From positions 1-64,000 of the forward strand of contig JACOEM010000008.1 of the NCBI GenBank assembly GCA_024998565.1: a stretch of DNA of 64,000 nucleotides. Reading direction: 5' to 3'. The position numbers and the translations under genes were made by a program. The notes beneath the pieces were generated by a model. It ran no database searches and was not told the DNA's origin. It worked only from the letters and a program-made list of their open reading frames with translations. This document shows, in pieces, positions 48,867 to 57,385 of this stretch (positions within the stretch are counted from its first letter, which is position 1; the number at the start of each line of letters is the position of its first letter). Source of the DNA: Nitrospira sp. GTDB lineage: Bacteria > Nitrospirota > Nitrospiria > Nitrospirales > Nitrospiraceae.

Positions 48867-49886
48867 TTACTCCTTGGGAAACACCGACGGCAGCGCCTCC
48901 CAATGCGCCCCCCCGTCCGTACTCCGGTACAATCCACTGCCGTTCGTACCGGCGTAGAACAGCTGTGGATCCAGAGGGCTCTGCGCCAGCGACCGGATAT
49001 TGGTGGTCGCCAACCCCTCGTTCAATGCCACCCAGCTCTTGCCGCCATCCTCACTCCGGTGGATGCCATCCCGGGCCGCCACATACATCACTCCGGGCCG
49101 CGCACGGTCGAGTACCATCGAGACGATCATCTGATCCTGCAACGATTCGCCGATGCGTACCCAGGAAGCGGCGCCATCGGTGGTTTTATAGAGCCCGGCC
49201 AGGGTCGCCGCGTAGACTGTCTCCATCGTAAATGGATCGACCTGCACCGATGTGACGCTCAGCGCGCGTGAGGTCTTCACCATCCCCTCCGGCACCAAAC
49301 CGTTATTCACCTGCACCCAATGCGCCGCCTGATTGACCGACTTGTAGACGCCGCCGCTGGTACCGGCATAGAGCACGGACGATCGCGAGGGATCCATGCC
49401 CAAGGTGACCACCATCAACACTTCCTTCATTCCGTCCATCCGCTTCGTCCACCGCTCACCGGCATTTCTCGTTTCGAACACACCCATGGTCGTAGCCAGA
49501 AAGATATGGGTGTCGTCGGCGGGGTCGAACACAAATTGGTTCACGACTGAGGAAATGGTGGCATCGTCGAGCCCGCCACGCATGGACGTCCAGCGCTGTC
49601 CGCCGTCGTAACTCTTGTATACGGCATCGCCTTTTGTCCCGGCATAAATCGTCGCGGGATAAGCGGGGTCAATCGCCATCGCAATCACGCGCGAGTGGCT
49701 CATCCCTTTTGAGAGATTGCTCCAGGTCTTGCCGCCGTCACGCGACTTGTAAATGTAGTCGTTCGTGGCGATGTAGAGAATGTCCGGGTTGGTGGGATGG
49801 AGATGAATGACGACGATCGGATCACTGCCGGTGCATCCGCCAAGGGACCACACGAAGAACAAAAGACAGATGAGACGTTTGGCCAT
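48867..49886 (-). CDS. Asp-box beta-propeller lipoprotein
   Basis: 339 residues. The signal peptide ends in a lipobox LGGC (residue 18), so it is membrane anchored. Seven Asp-box repeats of the form SxDxGxTW are visible, e.g. SRDGGKTW, SYDGGQRW, TTDGAASW, SEDGGKSW and STDGGAHW, one per blade of a propeller like those of sialidases and Ycf48-type assembly factors. Fold is clear; function is not. Convergent with the repeat-tailed secreted protein. Confidence 0.8.
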   Translation of the reverse strand: MAKRLICLLFFVWSLGGCTGSDPIVVIHLHPTNPDILYIATNDYIYKSRDGGKTWSNLSKGMSHSRVIAMAIDPAYPATIYAGTKGDAVYKSYDGGQRWTSMRGGLDDATISSVVNQFVFDPADDTHIFLATTMGVFETRNAGERWTKRMDGMKEVLMVVTLGMDPSRSSVLYAGTSGGVYKSVNQAAHWVQVNNGLVPEGMVKTSRALSVTSVQVDPFTMETVYAATLAGLYKTTDGAASWVRIGESLQDQMIVSMVLDRARPGVMYVAARDGIHRSEDGGKSWVALNEGLATTNIRSLAQSPLDPQLFYAGTNGSGLYRSTDGGAHWEALPSVFPKE

Positions 49887-50033
49887 GCTGGAACTAGTGG
49901 CGACTGTATGGGATGGTCAAACAGGTCGCCCAGCAAGGCCGCAGCGAGAGAAGAGGCGAGGCGTACTGTGCTTGTACGTCGAGCCGCTGATCGACGCGAG
50001 AACGAAGCTGGAGGCCTGTTTCACCATCCCAGG

Positions 50034-50531
50034 CTAGCGGTAGTTGGTGAACTGCAGATCAATCCCAAAATCCTTCCCCTTCAGGAAGGCTATCGCCGCC
50101 TGCAGATCATCCTTACTTTTGCTGATCACGCGCACCTGCTCGCCTTGAATTTGCGCCTGCACCTTCAGTTTGGACTCCTTCACCGCCTTGGTGATCTCCT
50201 TGGCCTTCTCCGAGGAAATGCCGCTTTGAATCTTGATCACCTGCCGAACCGTGGCGCCGAGCGCCTCCTCGATCTTGCCGTACTCGAATGCCTTCAGCGA
50301 GACTCCACGCTTCACGCATTTCGTCTTGATGATCTCGTTGACCGCATTCAGCTTGTACTCGTCGTCCGAGAGAACGACCAATTCCTTTTCCTTCTCCTTC
50401 AACGTCAGCTCGGTCTTCGAGTCTTTGAAATCGAAGCGCTGCTTGATCTCCTTCGTCGCCTGATCGACGACGTTCTTCATCTCCTGCATATTCACTTCCG
50501 ACACCACATCGAACGACGATTGGTCAGCCAC
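50034..50531 (-). CDS. yajQ: YajQ-family nucleotide-binding protein
   Basis: 165-residue DUF520 protein. Some members bind cyclic di-GMP and act with a transcription factor. The N-terminus SFDVVSEVNMQEMKNVVDQA and the DDEYKLNAVNEIIKTKCVKRG segment are typical. The start is GTG at 50531, preceded by GGAGGGG, giving MADQSSFDV; upstream in-frame ATGs lack support. Transcribed after cstA, with the two frames close. Confidence 0.92.
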   Translation of the reverse strand: MADQSSFDVVSEVNMQEMKNVVDQATKEIKQRFDFKDSKTELTLKEKEKELVVLSDDEYKLNAVNEIIKTKCVKRGVSLKAFEYGKIEEALGATVRQVIKIQSGISSEKAKEITKAVKESKLKVQAQIQGEQVRVISKSKDDLQAAIAFLKGKDFGIDLQFTNYR

Positions 50532-50569
50532 GGTCCCCTCCTTCTCCTGCATCGTCAGACGCACTGCGT

Positions 50570-52576
50570 CTAACAGCATCCTCCGCCAGGCGGCAGCTTG
50601 AACCCACGCTCTTCATGCCGATGGATTGCCGTCCGCACATGACCGGCCGATCCACCGCCGGCCGTCGCGATCACTTCACTGCTGCTGAACGGCCGCTTCA
50701 GAATCACATACCCATACCACTGCTTCAGGCTGTCGCTCAAGACGACCAGGCCCAGCATCGCCACCACCGCCACCAGCACGGCATCGAGATACAGCGCAAA
50801 GGCCTGTCCCGCCGCAAGCGTCGCTGCCTTCGCCAGAAACATCCAGAACATCTCATACGAACCGGCCAGCGTAATGCCTCCCACGAATAACATCGGCAGC
50901 GCCGTCACCCAGAGATAGGGCGACTTCCACATCTTGATCAACACCGTCGTCGCGATGCAAAGCGCGAGCGTCCCCAGCAGTTGATTGGCGGCGCCGAACA
51001 TCGGCCAGATGGTCGAAATGCTGCCCGTCCCGATCAGGTAGGCCCACGAGCCCACCACAAAGGCACTGCTCAATAACACGCCCGGCCACCAGTTCATTTG
51101 TCGACACGGCGCATAGATGCGCCCGGCCATTTCCTGGATCAGATATCGCGCCACACGGGTCCCCGTATCGATCGTCGTCAGAATGAACAGCGCCTCGAAC
51201 ACCAGGGCGAATTGATACCAATAGGCCATCAACCCGGTCATGCCCGGCAGCGCCGAAAAGATGGAGGCCATGCCCACCGCCAGAGACACCGCCCCGCCCG
51301 GCCGTCCCGCCACATTCACCTCAACCAACTGCGACAACTCCGCGATGCGGGAAGGCGCAAAACCCATTGCCGTCAATGTCTCCGCCGACAACATGGTGTT
51401 GATCGCCAGGTAATCGCCGGGGATCAGCACCGACGCCGCAATCAGCGCCATCACCCCGACAAAGCTTTCCAGCAGCATCGCCGCATAGCCCACCACGGCC
51501 TGCGACTCCTGCTCAATCATCTTCGGAGTCGTGCCGGAGGACACCAACGAATGAAAGCCGGACACGGCCCCGCAGGCAATCGTAATAAAGAGAAACGGAA
51601 ACAACGTGCCGGGAATAATCGGCCCGCCGCCATGGGCGAAGGCGGTCACACGCGGCATCTCGATCGTCGGCGCCATGAGGATCACCCCGAAACCGAGCAA
51701 AAACACCACGCCGAGCTTCATGAAGGTGGACAGATAGCCACGCGGCACCAACAGCATCCAGCCGGGCAACACCGAAGCCAGGAAACCATACCCGGCCAGC
51801 AACCAGACCAGCGCCGGCTTCTCGAACTCGAAGAGCCAGGCAAGAGACGACTGCCCCACCACACGCCCGAAGAGCACCGCCGCCACCAACAGCACCACCC
51901 CGATCACCGACACTTCAGCCACCGCGCCGGGGCGGAACTTCTGGAGATAGAAACCCATGATGAATCCGATGGGAATCGTCATGGCGATGGTGAACGTGCC
52001 CCAGGCATTGTGGTACAGCGCATTCACCACCGCGAAACCCAGCCCCGCCAACGCCACGACGACAATAAAAAGCACCGCCACCGCCGTCGCAGTCCCTGTG
52101 ATGGAACCGAGTTCGTCATGGGCAATTTCAGGCAGTGAGCGGCCGTTGCGCCGCATCGAGGCGACCAGGATGATAAAATCCTGTACCGCCCCCGCCAGCA
52201 CCGCGCCGATCACGAGCCAGAGAAAACCCGGGAGAAACCCGAACTGCGCCGCCAACACCGGTCCCAGTAACGGCCCGGCCCCGGCAATCGCCGCAAAGTG
52301 ATGGCCGAACAACACGACCCGGTTGGTGGGGTGGAAATTGACGCCGTCATTCAAGCGCACGGCCGGGGTCAGACGAGCATCGTCCAGTTGCACCACGCGA
52401 CGCGCCAACCAACGACCATAAAACCGATAGGCCAACACATAGATACAGGCTGCGGCCACCACGAGCCATAACCCGTTCACTTTTTCGTGGGGATTCACCA
52501 AGCCGGTGACATGGGCCAATGCCACGGCACCTAGAACAGAGAGGAGCGCCCAGAGCAGACGATACGCCATTTTCAT
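50570..52576 (-). CDS. cstA: Carbon starvation protein A family transporter
   Basis: 668 residues with about 16 membrane helices. CstA proteins take up pyruvate or peptides, usually when carbon is short. Conserved parts: FYGRWLARRVVQLDD near the start, TNRVVLFGHHFAAIAGAGP, and FHSLVSSGTTPKMI in the centre. ATG 52576 has AGGA eight bases upstream; nearby ATGs at 52585 and 52570 are alternatives. The C-terminal tail after helix 16 is short and soluble. Confidence 0.92.
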   Translation of the reverse strand: MKMAYRLLWALLSVLGAVALAHVTGLVNPHEKVNGLWLVVAAACIYVLAYRFYGRWLARRVVQLDDARLTPAVRLNDGVNFHPTNRVVLFGHHFAAIAGAGPLLGPVLAAQFGFLPGFLWLVIGAVLAGAVQDFIILVASMRRNGRSLPEIAHDELGSITGTATAVAVLFIVVVALAGLGFAVVNALYHNAWGTFTIAMTIPIGFIMGFYLQKFRPGAVAEVSVIGVVLLVAAVLFGRVVGQSSLAWLFEFEKPALVWLLAGYGFLASVLPGWMLLVPRGYLSTFMKLGVVFLLGFGVILMAPTIEMPRVTAFAHGGGPIIPGTLFPFLFITIACGAVSGFHSLVSSGTTPKMIEQESQAVVGYAAMLLESFVGVMALIAASVLIPGDYLAINTMLSAETLTAMGFAPSRIAELSQLVEVNVAGRPGGAVSLAVGMASIFSALPGMTGLMAYWYQFALVFEALFILTTIDTGTRVARYLIQEMAGRIYAPCRQMNWWPGVLLSSAFVVGSWAYLIGTGSISTIWPMFGAANQLLGTLALCIATTVLIKMWKSPYLWVTALPMLFVGGITLAGSYEMFWMFLAKAATLAAGQAFALYLDAVLVAVVAMLGLVVLSDSLKQWYGYVILKRPFSSSEVIATAGGGSAGHVRTAIHRHEERGFKLPPGGGCC

Positions 52577-52715
52577 GCGCGGCATCCTAGCATAAACGGC
52601 AGGAGATGGGAGCGACGCGGACCCAACCCGCATCGCTCAAAAGCTCGGAGGCGAAGAGGCGCAGCGTCATGCTGAAGGGCAAGGTGCGGGACGACTTTGT
52701 TATACTGCTTACACC

Positions 52716-53111
52716 ATGCCGCCCGACATGCCTTTACAGCCGTCCGGGAGAGAACGCCGCGAATTTTATCGCATCACCGTCCTCCTGCCCATCTGCATTC
52801 AGCTTGAGACGGACGACGCGGAGGGTGAATTCACTGAGAAATCCGTCAACCTCAGTGGCGGCGGGATCGGCGTGACGGTCACGACACTCTACAAATCCGG
52901 GGAAATTCTTTCCGTCACACTCCTCCTGCCCGACCAGGTTCCCTTCAAATCCTCTATCGAGGTGTTGCGCCTTGATCCCCTTCCAATCCCGGGTGGTGCA
53001 CACCGCCTCCACGCCCGCTTCATTAGGATGACCAGTCAAAACCGGGAGTTGCTGATCAGGTACATCGTGCGTTTTCAGCGCGACCACTTGCAGGAACACT
53101 ATTCCGTCTGA
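52716..53111 (+). CDS. PilZ-domain protein
   Basis: 131 residues. PilZ domains bind cyclic di-GMP; both binding motifs are present: RERREFYRI (RxxxR) near residue 12 and NLSGGGIG ((D/N)xSxxG) near residue 46. A single domain, so probably a small effector. A TATACT at 52701-52706 is only ten bases before the ATG at 52716, and no ribosome-binding site is visible, so the mRNA may be leaderless. Next to yajQ, another candidate c-di-GMP binder, though on the other strand. Confidence 0.82.
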   Translation: MPPDMPLQPSGRERREFYRITVLLPICIQLETDDAEGEFTEKSVNLSGGGIGVTVTTLYKSGEILSVTLLLPDQVPFKSSIEVLRLDPLPIPGGAHRLHARFIRMTSQNRELLIRYIVRFQRDHLQEHYSV

Positions 53112-53253
53112 AGCATCGAGAAGACTGTGCGCCCGGCAGTCTCCTCGCTTGGTCGCAGAGCTGTTCATCGGGAGTACCGCTCGCCCGGACTCGGGCAACA
53201 TTTCGACGCGTACCGGTTTGCTTACGACACCTCCTGCGGGTGATCATGTCCCC

Positions 53254-54285
53254 ATGCGTGGACTGAAATGGTTTCTCGGTGTGTTGGTGGCGCTGGCAAC
53301 AATCGGCGCCCTGTATCAAATCGTCGGCATGATGCTCGATCGGAAGCAGCATCCTCCCATCGGCCGGCTGATCGACATCGGCGGTCACCGGCTCCATCTC
53401 TACTGCATGGGTCAGGGCAGTCCGACGGTTGTGCTGGAGGCAGCCGCGCCCGGCTGGTCGCTCTACTGGAGCACGGTGCAACCGGAAGTGGCACGCATGA
53501 CCCGCGTCTGCGCCTATGATCGCGCCGGCCTCGGTTGGAGTGAGCGCGGCCCGTTGCCCCGCACCGGCCGTCGGTTGGCGCACGAACTGCACCAGTTGCT
53601 GACTCGCGCCGGCGTCCCGGGCCCCTACATTCTCGTAGGCCATTCGCTCGGTGGCTTCATCACCCGGCTCTACCGCGAAGAACATCCCCGGGATGTCGTC
53701 GGCATGGTGCTGGTCGATGCGGGGCATGAATCGGAGATGCGCCAGGCGGAGTTCCGATCCTTCGCCAATGCCGGCAAATCGATGCTCCCCGTCATTCGCG
53801 CCATGACCATGCTGGGCATTCCACGCCTGATGGCCTCGTATGACCAACTGCCGCCGCTGTTGACCGGACAGGAAGAGAAGGTACCCGCGGAGATTCGACC
53901 GATGCTACGTGCAGGCTGGCTGAGGACCGGCTATTTCGCCACGTTGACCGATGAAAGCGATGCGCTGATTGAAACGCTGGAACAGGTGCGCCACACCGGC
54001 TCACTCGGCGATCTTCCGTTGGTCGTCATCACCGCAACCGGCCCCCTGTGGTGGCCGGATATGCCAGGCCAGGTGAACCCGACCAAGTTCAGGAAAATGT
54101 GGCTGGATCTGCAGCAGGAGCTAACCAAGCTTTCCTCCAACAGCCGCCAGGTGTTTGCCGACCAGAGCGGTCATTTCGTTCAATTCGACCAGCCGACGCT
54201 CGTCACGCATGCCGTGCGCCAACTGATCGATCGCGAGCGGAGTTCCCCTCGCCAGCCCAGAGGTGCCTTCCCCACAGATAAGTGA
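53254..54285 (+). CDS. Alpha/beta hydrolase, membrane anchored
   Basis: 343 residues. An N-terminal helix (WFLGVLVALATIGALYQIVG) anchors the protein, so the enzyme faces the periplasm. GHSLGG holds nucleophile Ser131; HGxG-type LEAAAPGWSLYW and the final DQSGHFVQFDQP with the catalytic histidine are present. Substrate unknown. A GTG or other starts upstream of ATG 53254 lack support. A terminator-like hairpin covers its stop. Confidence 0.82.
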   Translation: MRGLKWFLGVLVALATIGALYQIVGMMLDRKQHPPIGRLIDIGGHRLHLYCMGQGSPTVVLEAAAPGWSLYWSTVQPEVARMTRVCAYDRAGLGWSERGPLPRTGRRLAHELHQLLTRAGVPGPYILVGHSLGGFITRLYREEHPRDVVGMVLVDAGHESEMRQAEFRSFANAGKSMLPVIRAMTMLGIPRLMASYDQLPPLLTGQEEKVPAEIRPMLRAGWLRTGYFATLTDESDALIETLEQVRHTGSLGDLPLVVITATGPLWWPDMPGQVNPTKFRKMWLDLQQELTKLSSNSRQVFADQSGHFVQFDQPTLVTHAVRQLIDRERSSPRQPRGAFPTDK

Positions 54286-54302
54286 CATCCGAGGGGAAGG
54301 CA
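54264..54302 (+). terminator. Terminator of the alpha/beta hydrolase gene
   Basis: TGCCTTCCCC (54264-54273) pairs with GGGGAAGGCA (54293-54302), a ten-base stem with a 19-base loop holding the stop codon. A T-rich CCTTTTC follows a few bases later. Confidence 0.4.
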
Positions 54303-54343
54303 TCGGGACGCTCCTTTTCTGATCGGGCATGTTAAGCGAGCGA

Positions 54344-54517
54344 TCAAGCCGCCTTGGGCAACTGCATTTCGCCATACGCATTCATCGGAACCGACGGCTG
54401 CTGAGAGGTGGACACGGTGCTGGACTCGGAAGACAACGTCCAGAGTCCCATCGATAGCACCGCGATCGCGCCTAACACCGTCAGCCCGGCATCAAGAACC
54501 AGACTCAAATCCATCAT
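54344..54517 (-). CDS. Small membrane protein downstream of hsp20
   Basis: 57 residues. One hydrophobic helix (LVLDAGLTVLGAIAVLSMGL) and a Ser/Thr-rich tail ending QLPKAA. A near-perfect ribosome-binding site (AAGGAGGTG) precedes the ATG at 54517, with a second ATG right after it. The frame begins earlier at 54541, but that ATG lies upstream of the ribosome-binding site. No family recognised. Confidence 0.6.
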   Translation of the reverse strand: MMDLSLVLDAGLTVLGAIAVLSMGLWTLSSESSTVSTSQQPSVPMNAYGEMQLPKAA

Positions 54518-54574
54518 CGTGTTCACCTCCTTTCTGTTCATTTTAAGTACTACTCCTTTTTAATAGGCCTCTTA

Positions 54575-54775
54575 TCAGAACAGGCCGTGTGACCATGGGG
54601 TCACTGGGCGAACTTGGTAGTGCTCTTCCCTCCGCTCGTCCCACCCCTTGGCTTGTCCCGTCCGCCACCAGTCTCGCAGGCGGGCAAGGGAGATCGCGCC
54701 CTGCCGACCATCCATACCACGCCGTGAACGGCCGCCTATACATCGCCAGCTCTTCACTATGTCTCCATAGTTCAT
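54575..54775 (-). CDS. Small basic protein downstream of hsp20
   Basis: 66 residues, rich in Arg, Trp and Gly (RDWWRTGQAKGWDERREE), with no membrane segment. The start is supported by AAGGAGGG six bases before ATG 54775. A longer overlapping frame (54543-54950) has no ribosome-binding site. It lies between hsp20 and the small membrane protein, all on the minus strand. Unknown function. Confidence 0.55.
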   Translation of the reverse strand: MNYGDIVKSWRCIGGRSRRGMDGRQGAISLARLRDWWRTGQAKGWDERREEHYQVRPVTPWSHGLF

Positions 54776-54847
54776 ATGTACCCTCCTTTCGCATCTCGCC
54801 CGCCACAGTCCCGAGTAACCCCGGCATAGATCGCCGGGGAGGGGAAA

Positions 54848-54882
54848 GAGGCCTCGCCGATCGTGGGAATCGGTGAGGCCTC
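54848..54882 (-). terminator. Hairpin between hsp20 and the small genes
   Basis: A 14-base stem (54848-54861 with 54869-54882, one G-T pair) and seven-base loop, starting about 95 bases after the hsp20 stop. On the minus strand it is followed by TTTCCCC, a poor T-tract, so it may only attenuate transcription into the two small genes. Confidence 0.45.
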
Positions 54883-54976
54883 CAGGAAAAACCGGTTATT
54901 CCGAGGAAGGCAGGAGAGGAATACGGTGTGGAGATCCGTGCTCTTCGCATGCCTTCAGCACGAGACCGTGGGACGA

Positions 54977-55414
54977 TTAGGTCCCTTCGATCATGATCCG
55001 TCGACTCTTCGCTTCTTCCCGTTTGGGGAACGTCACGGTCAACAAGCCGTTCTTCTGCACAGCCGACGCTTTCTCGGAATCAATGTAGGTCGGCAACCGG
55101 AAGAGCCGCATAAATCGACCATCGCCAATCTCTTTGACATGAACGGTTCTGGCCGATTCGGATTGTTCCTTGCGCTCGCCTTTGATGGAAAGCACGTGCT
55201 TGGCCACCTCGAGCGAGACGTCTTGCGGCTCCCACCCTGGGAGCGCCACCTGCACATAAAATCCGTTGTCATCTTCCCAAGCATTACTGGCCGGAGCCCA
55301 CGCTATTCCGCTTACGCCGAACGCGCTCACCGCATCCTCCAGTAACCGATCGATTTGTCGGTCGAAGGAGTCTTGCCCGATAGGTGCTACCAATGCTGCA
55401 TGATAACTGGTCAT
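54977..55414 (-). CDS. Small heat-shock protein, Hsp20 family
   Basis: 145-residue alpha-crystallin-domain chaperone that holds unfolding proteins. The domain runs from WAPASNAWEDDNGFYVQVAL to SRRIMIEGT, with the conserved LPGWEPQDVSLEV and NGLLTVTFPK. The ATG follows GAGGAGGAGG. A small hairpin (55426-55441) lies directly against that site and could control translation by temperature. Confidence 0.92.
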   Translation of the reverse strand: MTSYHAALVAPIGQDSFDRQIDRLLEDAVSAFGVSGIAWAPASNAWEDDNGFYVQVALPGWEPQDVSLEVAKHVLSIKGERKEQSESARTVHVKEIGDGRFMRLFRLPTYIDSEKASAVQKNGLLTVTFPKREEAKSRRIMIEGT

Positions 55415-55425
55415 ACCGTCCTCCT

Positions 55426-55441
55426 CCTCTCTCTTGAGAGG
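55426..55441 (-). promoter_or_regulatory. Hairpin at the hsp20 ribosome-binding site
   Basis: In the mRNA CCTCTC pairs with GAGAGG over a four-base AAGA loop; the second arm runs straight into AGGAGG, the ribosome-binding site 12 bases before the start. A weak stem here could melt with heat, as in RNA thermometers. Confidence 0.4.
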
Positions 55442-55575
55442 TCAGTCTAATGGTTGATGTGAGTTGGTTTGGATGGATCGCTGGGTCGAAGCAGAAGCGG
55501 GGCATTCACCGCCGCCGTTGCTTCTCCAGACTGGGATTGCCTCCCATCCATCCGGTTAAGCATCAGCAACGGAAA

Positions 55576-55603
55576 AAAATAATCCTGCCGCGGGTGAAGT
55601 CAA
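55576..55603 (-). promoter_or_regulatory. Promoter of hsp20
   Basis: TTGACT (55598-55603) and TATTTT (55576-55581) are 16 bases apart on the minus strand. The leader would be about 155 bases, long enough for a structured 5' region. Confidence 0.5.
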
Positions 55604-55660
55604 GGGGGAAAATTTCAAGAGATCGGAGAGCGGAAAGGACGCGGGTGGGAAGTACGGTGC

Positions 55661-57313
55661 CTAGGAGCGCACCGGTTCATAGATTTGATAACGCCCGATG
55701 GTGGTCACGAGTCGCACCCGGTTTTGCGCGATCAACGGCTTGTAAAATCCGGCCCATCGACCGTACTCCCCGACCACGAGATAGTCCGGCCTGCTCTCCA
55801 ACGGATCGTACGTGACGGCCTTCGCCTCTCCCTGTTCGCGCCGGATGATCTCAACCAGGACGCGGGGCGGGGCATAGGTATAGGATCGCTGCAGAAATAG
55901 AAACAGTTCGCTGTCATAGGTCTCGATCACTGCCGTCGGCGGCGTAGCCGTATTCAGGTAGTGCGTCACCGCAAACAGGTCACGATCGTCCTCACGCGCG
56001 CGAAACGCATAGCGCTCCTGCACGGCAACCCACCCCATCATCACCAGGAGCATGACGACGACGACCGCCTTGATTCCCTGACTCGTCACATGCCTGCTTC
56101 GCAGGAGGCCGGTCAGAGTCCTCGCCAGGAACGCCACATCGAATCCTCTGGTGAAATCGTGAAAGAGCGCTGCCGTGAAGGGCGCCGCAAGAAACAACCC
56201 GGGCAGGGCATAGCGCGGTTCACCGGCGCTGAGAAACGCAAACCAGGCCAACCAACTCCCTGCCAGCAGCAGCAGCATGGTCTGCACCGTCTGTTCAACA
56301 GAAACCTTGGCAACGGAACCGGAAGTTCCGCGCACACGCCAGGCCGCATAGGCAAGACCGAGCGGATACTCCGGCCACGACAGGAACAGGTATCGAATCG
56401 TCTCAAGACGAATAGACGGTACGAACACCAACGCAATCGCTTCTGTCATTCCGTCTACGGGCGGATGCGGCATGATGTGGCCTGCCAACAACCAGTCCTT
56501 GGCTTCAATAAGAAGTCGACATCCACCCCATGAACCGATCAGGGCGACGGCCAGCCGGCCGACAACCGACCAATCCCCGCGAAGACTCATGAGCACCATG
56601 GTCCCGGCCATGGAGGCGACGAGAAACGGCGCGACCTGCGCCTTGGTCATCCACGCCAGCGCCCAGCATCCAATCGCAGCAACCTGCCAGAACGGCCGGT
56701 GTGTGCTCCTGAGAAAGCAGACATACCCGGCCAAGAGGGAACACAAGAGCGGCATCTCGCCCAGCACTTGTCGACCAATATACAGGGGATGGATCGACCA
56801 CTTCAGAGGCACAAGGAGCAGCAGCGCCAAGGCAGCAATTGCGACTGACCGGCCATAGAGGCGACGGGCCAATGCATAGAGGAGCAGAAAGGCGACAAAG
56901 GTGTAGAGTAGTCCCACCAGTCTCGTCTGCCAGACACCGACACCGAACAGTGTAAAACTCGCCGCCACCGAGGCCACTACCGGGAAATGCGCAGCCAATG
57001 AGGGTGGCGCCGGTTCGCCGCGGAGCAGGCACCCGTAATGCCCCAGCTCGACCCATGTGCGAGCGACACAGACTGTCCAGCCTTCGTCGAACCATAACGG
57101 AGGGAAACTTTCGACATGTATCAGGCCGCTGCCGAACACGAACAAGAATAAGAATCCGGCAACCAGACCGTCTACAACCGATGAAGCGGAGTCGAGCCGT
57201 TCAACCAGGGAACCGGCCGCAGGTGAGGCAACGGCCGCCACGGAGTCGAACTCGTTAGGGCCTTCACCATGGCCGTCGTCGGGCGGCCGCGGAATGTGAG
57301 AGGCGATAGGCAT
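55661..57313 (-). CDS. ArnT/PMT-like membrane glycosyltransferase
   Basis: 550 residues with about ten helices. The acidic pair in PPLWFDEGWT, in the first periplasmic loop, is the GT39/GT83 metal and catalytic motif. These enzymes move a sugar from a polyprenyl phosphate to a protein, lipid A or glycan on the outer face of the inner membrane. The last soluble domain ends GRYQIYEPVRS. It is the final gene of the polysaccharide cluster. Confidence 0.82.
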   Translation of the reverse strand: MPIASHIPRPPDDGHGEGPNEFDSVAAVASPAAGSLVERLDSASSVVDGLVAGFLFLFVFGSGLIHVESFPPLWFDEGWTVCVARTWVELGHYGCLLRGEPAPPSLAAHFPVVASVAASFTLFGVGVWQTRLVGLLYTFVAFLLLYALARRLYGRSVAIAALALLLLVPLKWSIHPLYIGRQVLGEMPLLCSLLAGYVCFLRSTHRPFWQVAAIGCWALAWMTKAQVAPFLVASMAGTMVLMSLRGDWSVVGRLAVALIGSWGGCRLLIEAKDWLLAGHIMPHPPVDGMTEAIALVFVPSIRLETIRYLFLSWPEYPLGLAYAAWRVRGTSGSVAKVSVEQTVQTMLLLLAGSWLAWFAFLSAGEPRYALPGLFLAAPFTAALFHDFTRGFDVAFLARTLTGLLRSRHVTSQGIKAVVVVMLLVMMGWVAVQERYAFRAREDDRDLFAVTHYLNTATPPTAVIETYDSELFLFLQRSYTYAPPRVLVEIIRREQGEAKAVTYDPLESRPDYLVVGEYGRWAGFYKPLIAQNRVRLVTTIGRYQIYEPVRS

Positions 57314-57385
57314 AGCGGATGAAGTTCCGGAAACGGACCGGTCGTCGAAGCATCGCGGAGGACGATATCCTCCGTTCCTTCCTGT

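Noticed and set aside
51098-52138. 346-codon plus-strand frame opposite cstA
   Set aside because: Extremely His/Arg/Gln-rich antisense of a membrane protein gene; not a plausible protein.
54543-54950. 135-codon minus-strand frame after hsp20
   Set aside because: No ribosome-binding site and Pro/Arg-rich shadow composition; the overlapping 66-codon frame has an ideal site.
55604-55620. Sigma-32 promoter for hsp20 from a CTTGAAA match
   Set aside because: No CCCCAT-like second half at the right distance; a sigma-70-like promoter lies just downstream.
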